From: Kiritimatiellia bacterium
GTDB taxonomy: Bacteria; Verrucomicrobiota; Kiritimatiellia; RFP12; UBA1067
Direction of reading: 5' to 3'
DNA length: 6,696 nt
NCBI GenBank assembly: GCA_028707675.1
Contig: JAQWAM010000071.1
Location: 1 to 6,696 of the forward strand
The notes beneath the pieces are model-generated. The model saw nothing but the letters and a program-made list of their open reading frames with translations, was not told the origin of the DNA and searched no databases. Each line of letters begins with the position of its first letter. The stretch's first letter is position 1. This document shows, in pieces, positions 1-4,826 of this stretch. The position numbers and the translations under genes are program-made.

Positions 1-394
1 CGTGGACGGCCCGCACCGTGGCGGCCCACAGGGCGGCGCCGCCGTCGGGCAGGTCGTCGCGCGTGACCGAGGTGAGAACCACCTCTTTCAGGCCTGTTTC
101 TTTAACAGCGGCGGCCACGCGCTGCGGTTCGGCGGGGTCGGGAGGCAGAACGGCCCGCTTGTCAACGTTGCAGAAGCGGCAGCCGCGCGTGCAGCGGTCT
201 CCCAAAATCATGATCGTGGCGCGGCCGTGCGACCAGCAGTGGCCCAGGTTGGGGCAGGCGGCTTCTTCGCAGACCGTGTGCAGGCCGTGCGCTCGCAGGC
301 GCGAGCGTGTGTCTTGGAAAGTCTGGCCTTGCCCGATCCGCACCCGTATCCAAGGCGGCTTGGCGCCGCGTTTTTCTGTAGCATCTGAATTCAT
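1..394 (-). CDS. lipA: Lipoyl synthase (radical SAM), 5' part; C-terminus beyond the window
   Basis: Lipoyl synthase inserts two sulfur atoms at C6 and C8 of the protein-bound octanoyl group, the last step in making lipoate for pyruvate and 2-oxoglutarate dehydrogenases and the glycine cleavage system. It is a cytoplasmic enzyme with two [4Fe-4S] clusters. The visible 131 residues start MNSDATEKRGAKPPWIRV. They contain the family-specific CX4CX5C motif at Cys42, Cys47 and Cys53 (auxiliary, sulfur-donating cluster) and the radical-SAM CX3CX2C motif at Cys68, Cys72 and Cys75 (TRGCRFC), then NVDKRAVLPPDPAEP and the TSVTRDDLPDGGA segment typical of LipA. The ATG at 394 is the first in-frame ATG after a stop near 470; no clear ribosome binding site precedes it. 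It lies 126 bases downstream of the helicase on the same strand, so co-transcription is possible. The rest of the gene runs off the left edge. Identification rests on motif recognition and is very secure. Confidence 0.96.
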   Translation of the reverse strand, partial: MNSDATEKRGAKPPWIRVRIGQGQTFQDTRSRLRAHGLHTVCEEAACPNLGHCWSHGRATIMILGDRCTRGCRFCNVDKRAVLPPDPAEPQRVAAAVKETGLKEVVLTSVTRDDLPDGGAALWAATVRAVH

Positions 395-409
395 TACGCG
401 AATAATTAA

Positions 410-438
410 ACCATATGGAGCGTCGGAAACGAAGTCAG
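410..438 (-). promoter_or_regulatory. Possible promoter of lipA
   Basis: On the minus strand, CTGACT (433-438) and TATGGT (410-415) are 17 bases apart, each matching four of six positions of the sigma-70 -35 and -10 consensus. They lie just upstream of the lipA ATG at 394. The 395-520 gap holds nothing else recognisable. The match is weak and lipA may instead be read through from the helicase gene. Confidence 0.22.
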
Positions 439-520
439 AAGCGCGGGCGGGCTCTTGGCATCCTCGCCAAAGTCACCCTGCCCGGCCCCGACGGCAACGG
501 GAAAAGAACTGGCGACGGAA

Positions 521-3229
521 TCACTCGCCGACGGCGGCAAGGTCGAGCTTGACGAAATTCAGCAGGGCTTCATCGTTCATCTCGGTCAGCAGCGCCTCGC
601 CGCCTCCCGCGAGGATGTCTTCGGCCAGCGCGCGTTTTTCCTCCAGCATCGCGTCGATGCGGTCTTCCACCGTGCCGCGGCAGATGAAGGTATGCACCAG
701 CACGTTGCGTTTCTGGCCGATGCGGAAGGCGCGGTCCGTGGCCTGGTTCTCCACGGCGGGGTTCCACCAGCGGTCGAAGTGGATCACGTGCGAGGCCTGC
801 GTCAGGTTCAGCCCGGTTCCCCCGGCCTTGAGCGAGAGCACGAAAAAGGGCGGGCCGTCGTCGCGCTGGAACGCGGCGACCAGCTCGCGCCGCCGCTTGA
901 CAGGCGTGCCGCCGTGCAGGATCAGTCCTGATCGCCGGAAGACCGTGCCGAGGAAAGCCGCCAGCGGTTCGGTCATTTCGCGGTACTGGGTGAAGATCAG
1001 CGCGCGGTCCTGCCGTTCGGCGATTTCCTCACACAGCTCGCGCAGGCGCGCGAACTTGCCGCTGCGCGCCGGCGCGTAGTCGCCGTCGCCCGCGGCCTGG
1101 GCCGGGTGGTTGCAGATCTGCTTGAAGCGCATCAGGGCGGCGAGGATCACGCCCCGGCGCTTCATCGGATCGGCTGTCTGCGCGTCCTCCAGCTCGCTCT
1201 TAAGCCGGCGCACCTGCGCGGCGTATAGCGCGGCCTGTTCCGGCGCGAGGCAGCAGTAGGCCGGCACCACGGTTTTCTCCGGCAGGTCGGAGATCACCTT
1301 GCGGTCGGTCTTGAGCCGCCGCAGGATGTAGGGACGCGTGAGGCGGCGCACCGGCGCGTAGGCGTCGGGCTGATCCTGCCGCGCGCGCATCCAGGTTCTG
1401 AAGGCTGTCGCACTGCCCAGCAGTCCGGGATTGATGAAGTCGAAGAGCGACCAGAGGTCGCCGATGCGGTTTTCGACCGGCGTGCCGGTCAGTGCCAGAC
1501 GCGCGGCGGCGCGGAGTTTCTTCACGCCGCGCGCCTGACGCGTCTCGGCGTTTTTGACGGCCTGCGCCTCGTCGAGGATCAGCACCCGCCACTCCACGCG
1601 CTCCAGCCACCGGGTTCGCGCGGCCATGCCGTAGGTGGTCACCACCAGATCGGTCTGCTTGAGAGCCTCAACCGGGTCGCGTTCGCAGCGTTTGAGGAAG
1701 AGCGGCTCGGCGGCGGCGGACGGGTGGACGGTCAGCAGGCGCAGCGCGGGCGCGAAGCGCCGCGCCTCGTCGCGCCAGTTGGCCAGCAGCGAGGCGGGCG
1801 CCACCAGCAGTGATGGCTTGTGGTCGGCGGAATCGCGTTTGAGCCAGAGCAGCAGGGCCAGCGCCTGGATTGTCTTGCCGAGGCCCATGTCGTCGGCCAG
1901 GCAGCCGCCCAGACCCAGCGTGGCGAGAAAGCGGAGCCAGCGCACGCCGGTCTGCTGATAGGGCCGCAGAGTGGCGCGCAGATCCCCGGACACCGGCAGT
2001 GCGCCGCCGGCATCCTGCGGATCGCGCAGCCGCGCGAGGGTCTCGCGGAACCAGGCGCCGGCCTGCACCGCGCTCCATTCGCGGACCCGCTCGTCATCTT
2101 GGCCGGCCGCGCCGACACCGACAGGCGCGCCCGCGAGCATGCGCATGGCCTCGGCGAACGGCACGCCTTCGCGCGCGACCCGCTGTTCGACTTTTGTCCA
2201 GTGAGCGAGCACCGTGTTGAGCCGCTCGCGGTCCATTTCCACCCACCGGCCGCGCAGAGAGACCAGACCGCTCTCGGATTGCAACAACGCCTGAATGTCC
2301 TCCGGCGAAAGCTTCTCGCCGCCGAGGGTCACCTCAAGGCTGAAATCCAGCAGCGCGACCGCTCCAAGTTGCGAGGGCTGCCGGTCGCCCAGCGACACGC
2401 TCACCGTGGGGCGGGGCGGCTTGCGCGGATCCCACCAGTCCGGAACGCGCACGATCAGGCCGGAATCCTCCAGTGCGGGCAGGTCGCGCAGCAGCCGGTA
2501 GGCTTCGCGCGCGGTCCATGCCAGCGGCTGATAAATTCTGCGGCTCTCGAAAAGCTCCTTGACGAAGGCGCTGCATGTGACGGCTTTCTGGATAGGGTCG
2601 AGCAGCCGCAGCAGGGCCTCGCGGTTTTTCGCGCCGGCATACTCTTCCAGCGCGCGTTTGAGCGGCTGATGCTGGACGCGTCCGAGCTCTGAGAGTCGGC
2701 TGGCGTAGGTGGCCATGAAAGCAAAGGGCCGCTCCGTGTTCTTCTTGTTCTCGGCCAGGTGAAAGGTGACCCTGCCCACCGTGCGCCAGACAGGGTTTAC
2801 TGTTTGCAGGAAGGCGTCGACGCCGCCGTCGGCCTCCGAGGACTTGAGCCGGGCGAGGGCATCGATCTCGCGCCACAGGCTTGCGGCGCGCGGCGCGTCG
2901 AAAAACTCCAGTCCCCGCAAAGGCGGCGCGGTTTCGGCCCAGACTTCGAGACATCCGTCATCAGGCGCGGGCACGGCGGGAAAGGCTGCGCGCTCCGGCC
3001 GCGGGGCGTGACAGAGTGCCGTAAGATAGATACGAGCGAAAGCGCGCGCGAAGGACAGTGAAGACGGCAGAGTATCGTTATATGCGGCCAGTGCGAGAAA
3101 GCCTTCGGCGGCAGAGGCTTCAAAAGCTCTCCGCCACCGCGCGGCGGCCGCTTCGGAAAGCGGCACGTCAGCGGATTCGGTTTCAGCCAGGCGAAAGTGT
3201 CCGGCCGGCGATAGGCAGAGTTCCATCAT
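521..3229 (-). CDS. SNF2/Swi2-family helicase-like ATPase (RapA/HepA-like motor)
   Basis: A DNA-dependent ATPase of superfamily 2, SNF2 group. These proteins translocate on duplex DNA and remodel protein-DNA or transcription complexes; the bacterial client is usually unknown. With the start used here it has 902 residues. Residues 1 to about 415 are a low-similarity N-terminal region I cannot assign. The motor begins at RPYQQTG (422-428). Motif I is DDMGLGKT (446-453), motif II DEAQ (553-556, not DEAH), motif III TGTPVENR (581-588). The second lobe has SLKAGGTGLN (799-808), the FDRWWNP segment, and QATDRAFRIGQ (829-839) with arginine fingers. All catalytic motifs look intact. An ATG at 3265 gives 12 more residues, but those codons are A/T-rich at third positions, unlike the rest of the gene, and an extended -10 element lies inside them. 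I therefore favour ATG 3229 (or the adjacent 3226). No clear ribosome binding site precedes either. It reads toward lipA. Confidence 0.93.
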   Translation of the reverse strand: MMELCLSPAGHFRLAETESADVPLSEAAAARWRRAFEASAAEGFLALAAYNDTLPSSLSFARAFARIYLTALCHAPRPERAAFPAVPAPDDGCLEVWAETAPPLRGLEFFDAPRAASLWREIDALARLKSSEADGGVDAFLQTVNPVWRTVGRVTFHLAENKKNTERPFAFMATYASRLSELGRVQHQPLKRALEEYAGAKNREALLRLLDPIQKAVTCSAFVKELFESRRIYQPLAWTAREAYRLLRDLPALEDSGLIVRVPDWWDPRKPPRPTVSVSLGDRQPSQLGAVALLDFSLEVTLGGEKLSPEDIQALLQSESGLVSLRGRWVEMDRERLNTVLAHWTKVEQRVAREGVPFAEAMRMLAGAPVGVGAAGQDDERVREWSAVQAGAWFRETLARLRDPQDAGGALPVSGDLRATLRPYQQTGVRWLRFLATLGLGGCLADDMGLGKTIQALALLLWLKRDSADHKPSLLVAPASLLANWRDEARRFAPALRLLTVHPSAAAEPLFLKRCERDPVEALKQTDLVVTTYGMAARTRWLERVEWRVLILDEAQAVKNAETRQARGVKKLRAAARLALTGTPVENRIGDLWSLFDFINPGLLGSATAFRTWMRARQDQPDAYAPVRRLTRPYILRRLKTDRKVISDLPEKTVVPAYCCLAPEQAALYAAQVRRLKSELEDAQTADPMKRRGVILAALMRFKQICNHPAQAAGDGDYAPARSGKFARLRELCEEIAERQDRALIFTQYREMTEPLAAFLGTVFRRSGLILHGGTPVKRRRELVAAFQRDDGPPFFVLSLKAGGTGLNLTQASHVIHFDRWWNPAVENQATDRAFRIGQKRNVLVHTFICRGTVEDRIDAMLEEKRALAEDILAGGGEALLTEMNDEALLNFVKLDLAAVGE

Positions 3230-3247
3230 TAGGTTCAAGTGGTGACA

Positions 3248-3256
3248 AGTATAGCA
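3248..3256 (-). promoter_or_regulatory. Extended -10 promoter element of the helicase gene
   Basis: The minus strand reads TGCTATACT, an extended -10 (TGn then TATACT, five of six to consensus). No good -35 stands 16 to 18 bases upstream, which is common for extended -10 promoters. Transcription would start near 3241, only about 12 bases before the ATG at 3229. This argues against the ATG at 3265 and implies a very short leader. Confidence 0.4.
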
Positions 3257-3393
3257 TTTTGACATGTCTCGGCACTTGTAATTTTGAAAATTCTGCTTTT
3301 ACCTTGCTATCTCTGGCTCCGGGCTACGATCCCGAACGGTATAGCGTGAAGCTGCTATTTTTAGCCGGGGAGCCCTGCATAAGCTTCCGCAGG

Positions 3394-3786
3394 TCAGTAC
3401 ACCCACTCGCGGACGCGGCGGATCTCCCAGCGGCCCGGCCGCCAGATTTTGCAGCGGCGTCCGCAGGCGTCCACGCTCTCCAACCAACAGCCCTCGATCC
3501 ATACCCGTTCCTCGCGCTCGATCCAGCGGCCTGCCGTCAACACCGCCGGCGCGCACACGACCGGCGGAGCGCAAACCACCGGCGGCGGGTGAAAAGGACG
3601 GCGGAAACGGACTGGCGGACGGTGACCGTGGCGCCCCCCGCTGTTCACGCCCAGCGAGAAGAAACTGCCGCCGGAATGAACACCCACGCCCACGCTGACC
3701 CGGCGCGCCCATACATCGCCCGCAGTCATGACACCCGCCGACGCCAACAAGAGCGCCGTCAAAACCAAGTTTTTCCTGTTGTTCAT
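3394..3786 (-). CDS. Small secreted protein with tandem Pro/Val/Cys and Trp-Gly repeats
   Basis: Function not known. The 130-residue product has a classical Sec signal peptide: MNNRKN, a hydrophobic core (LVLTALLLASAGVM), and a probable signal peptidase I site after VWA (residue 27). The mature part starts with a Gly/Ser/Val stretch (about 29-51), then a basic His/Pro/Arg section (52-69), a tandem PPVVCAPPVVCA (68-79), and a Trp-rich end. That end carries repeated W-x-x-G-x-W-x-E-like units: TAGRWIERE, VWIEGCWLES and IWRPGRWEIR, with the last ending at REWVY. Four cysteines besides those in the tandem repeat could not be confirmed; Cys100, Cys108 and Cys112 are visible in the Trp-rich end and could pair in an oxidising compartment. 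An upstream in-frame ATG at 3828 exists, but ATG 3786 has a good ribosome binding site and sits directly before the signal peptide. An envelope or periplasmic location is inferred. It is G/C-rich like the helicase and belongs to the host background. Confidence 0.75.
   Translation of the reverse strand: MNNRKNLVLTALLLASAGVMTAGDVWARRVSVGVGVHSGGSFFSLGVNSGGRHGHRPPVRFRRPFHPPPVVCAPPVVCAPAVLTAGRWIEREERVWIEGCWLESVDACGRRCKIWRPGRWEIRRVREWVY
3551..3586 (-). repeat. Two imperfect 18-base tandem repeats coding PPVVCA
   Basis: Units at 3551-3568 and 3569-3586 (plus strand gcgcacacgaccggcgga and gcgcaaaccaccggcggc) differ at a few positions and keep frame. They encode the doubled PPVVCA of the secreted protein; a degenerate third copy (PAVLTA) follows in the protein. 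They look like internal gene expansion, not a regulatory repeat. Confidence 0.6.
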
Positions 3787-3789
3787 GTT

Positions 3790-3798
3790 ACCGCCTTT
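3790..3798 (-). promoter_or_regulatory. Ribosome binding site deciding the secreted-protein start
   Basis: The minus strand reads AAAGGCGGT a few bases before ATG 3786, a good Shine-Dalgarno match. The alternative ATG at 3828 has no such site, which settles the start. Confidence 0.6.
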
Positions 3799-3843
3799 CT
3801 GACGCGCCGAACCGCCCGTGCTGTTCATTGCCGCGCCGCTTTA

Positions 3844-3873
3844 ATTAGAGTGTTAAACGATTGTTTAAGGCAA
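3844..3873 (-). promoter_or_regulatory. Candidate sigma-70 promoter of the secreted-protein gene
   Basis: On the minus strand, TTGCCT (3868-3873) and TCTAAT (3844-3849) are 18 bases apart; the -10 matches five of six consensus positions. Transcription would begin near 3837, giving a leader of about 50 bases. An inverted repeat (3853-3868) fills most of the spacer, so access could be regulated. Confidence 0.4.
3853..3868. repeat. Inverted repeat TTAAAC-N4-GTTTAA, possible operator
   Basis: Six-base arms TTAAAC (3853-3858) and GTTTAA (3863-3868) flank a four-base centre. The right arm is part of GTTTAAGGC (3863-3871), which recurs as a direct copy at 3901-3909, 38 bases away. The inverted repeat lies between the candidate -35 and -10 of the leftward gene. 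It could bind a dimeric regulator or be a chance A/T-rich palindrome. Confidence 0.35.
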
Positions 3874-3953
3874 TTATTGGCGGGGAAACAGCAATTTTCA
3901 GTTTAAGGCTGAATTTCCCGGTTTATGCAAGCAAAGGCGCATCCCCGTTGTCT

Positions 3954-3982
3954 TTGACTGCGTCATAAGCGTTTGCTACGAT
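3954..3982 (+). promoter_or_regulatory. Promoter of the restriction-modification operon
   Basis: TTGACT (3954-3959, five of six to the -35 consensus) is 17 bases from TACGAT (3977-3982). The latter is preceded by TGC, making an extended -10. Transcription would start near 3989, about 64 bases before the endonuclease ATG. A perfect small palindrome, TGAC-TGC-GTCA (3955-3965), overlaps the -35 and is a candidate operator. This is the best promoter in the window and is correctly placed for the endonuclease-methyltransferase unit. Confidence 0.55.
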
Positions 3983-4052
3983 ACAGGCATCTTACAAAGC
4001 AGTGTTCCGACAGGTTCGGCGCAAACGGACACAACCTTCACGGGAACGACTT

Positions 4053-4826
4053 ATGGCAAAGGCGCACAGCAAATACAACCTTTCGTTTATAACCGACGAG
4101 GATTTGAAAAAACACACGCTTGAGACGGTGAGCCGTTTCAGGACGGGCATGTCGCTGGCCGAGTTCCGCAAAAACATCGTGGACCCGATTAAGCTCACTT
4201 TCGACGCGCACGTGTACCGCCGCCGGATTGAAGATGTGATTGATGCGGAAATTATAAGGCAACTTAATAAAACCAACGAAAACCTGATCGGCTATTTTCA
4301 CCAGAACATCTTTAAGTATATCGGCAACGGGTGGGAAGTGCCTGCCACAGGCGCTGACGGTTGGGATGTAGAAAACCATAACCGTAATATGTTTGCCGAG
4401 TTTAAGAACAAGCACAACACAATGAACGATAGTTCCGCGAAATCGGTGCATTCGCGAATGCGAGGGCTTGTTGAAGGCAACAGAAACGCCGTATGTTATC
4501 TGGTGGAAGTAATAGCAAAGTTTAGTCAAGACATACCGTGGAAACGAGCTGCGACCCCTTTACGCGCTGACAGACAAGAACGATTGCGCCGCATATCTAT
4601 TGATAGGTTTTATGAAATTGTCACCGGTGATGTGTGTGCATTTGGTAAACTCTGCACAGTTTTGGGCAAAGTAATAGACGATGTTCTTGCGGAGAATCCA
4701 CAAGCTATTAAGGAAAGCTCGGTTTTACGTGAGCTGGAAGCAAAAGGGGAGGATATACTGAAGACTTTATTTTTGTTGTCATTTGACACATACCGAGGTT
4801 TCGATGATTTCGAAATATGCAAATAA
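4053..4826 (+). CDS. Type II restriction endonuclease, Eco47II/Sau96I/SinI family (GGWCC or GGNCC)
   Basis: A sequence-specific endonuclease that makes double-strand cuts in DNA lacking the partner methylation. The 257-residue product fits the family size (about 240 to 260). Recognisable blocks are KYNLSFITDEDL (8-18), NIVDPIKLTFDAHVY (41-55), IGYFHQNIFKYIG (79-91), KNKHNTMN (118-125) and RISIDRFYEIVTGD (180-193). The likely PD-(D/E)XK centre is Asp105 (GWDV) with Glu116-x-Lys118 (FAEFKNK). GGWCC versus GGNCC cannot be decided by eye. A GTG at 4002 would add 17 basic residues, but family members begin near MAKxxSKYNL, so ATG 4053 is chosen; a modest GGGA lies about seven bases before it. The gene ends 23 bases inside the methyltransferase. 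Base composition is much lower in G+C than the left-hand genes, suggesting transfer. Family knowledge gives the specificity range; the catalytic residues are my assignment. Confidence 0.92.
   Translation: MAKAHSKYNLSFITDEDLKKHTLETVSRFRTGMSLAEFRKNIVDPIKLTFDAHVYRRRIEDVIDAEIIRQLNKTNENLIGYFHQNIFKYIGNGWEVPATGADGWDVENHNRNMFAEFKNKHNTMNDSSAKSVHSRMRGLVEGNRNAVCYLVEVIAKFSQDIPWKRAATPLRADRQERLRRISIDRFYEIVTGDVCAFGKLCTVLGKVIDDVLAENPQAIKESSVLRELEAKGEDILKTLFLLSFDTYRGFDDFEICK
4795..4799 (+). promoter_or_regulatory. Ribosome binding site of the methyltransferase, inside the endonuclease gene
   Basis: GAGGT stands four bases before ATG 4804. It fixes the methyltransferase start there, over an in-frame TTG at 4783 with no such site. 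Because it lies in the endonuclease 3' end, ribosomes finishing that gene would pass over it, allowing translational coupling. Confidence 0.6.

Noticed and set aside
511..529. GGCGA / TCGCC stem at the helicase stop codon as a terminator
   Set aside because: Only five pairs, overlaps the stop codon, and no U-run follows in the direction of transcription.
18..1079. Plus-strand frame of 353 codons across lipA and the helicase 3' end
   Set aside because: It spans two well-identified minus-strand genes and their gap, and its Ser/Arg-rich translation resembles antisense of G/C-rich coding DNA.
1820..2692. Long plus-strand reading frame of 290 codons opposite the helicase
   Set aside because: It is a shadow of the high-G+C helicase gene: the opposite strand carries all SNF2 motifs in order, and this translation is Arg/Ala/Gln-rich with no recognisable domain.
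3341..3362. ATAGC-N8-GCTAT hairpin followed by five T on the plus strand, terminator-like
   Set aside because: Only a five-pair, A/T-containing stem, and no plus-strand gene lies upstream to terminate. On the minus strand, where genes run, the T run is on the wrong side.
3315..3374. GGCTCC / GGAGCC inverted repeat between the secreted-protein and helicase genes
   Set aside because: Six-base arms with a loop of about 48 bases are unlikely to form a terminator and could arise by chance.
3058..3906. Plus-strand frame of 282 codons over the helicase start and the secreted-protein gene
   Set aside because: It runs antisense to a convincing signal-peptide gene and through the intergenic region; the translation has no domain or suitable start signal.
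4002..4052. GTG start at 4002 for the endonuclease
   Set aside because: It adds 17 basic residues that family members lack as I recall them; ATG 4053 begins at the conserved N-terminus.
4783..4788. Perfect TTGACA at the end of the endonuclease gene as an internal methyltransferase promoter
   Set aside because: No acceptable -10 lies 16 to 18 bases downstream, and such a promoter would start transcription inside the methyltransferase gene.
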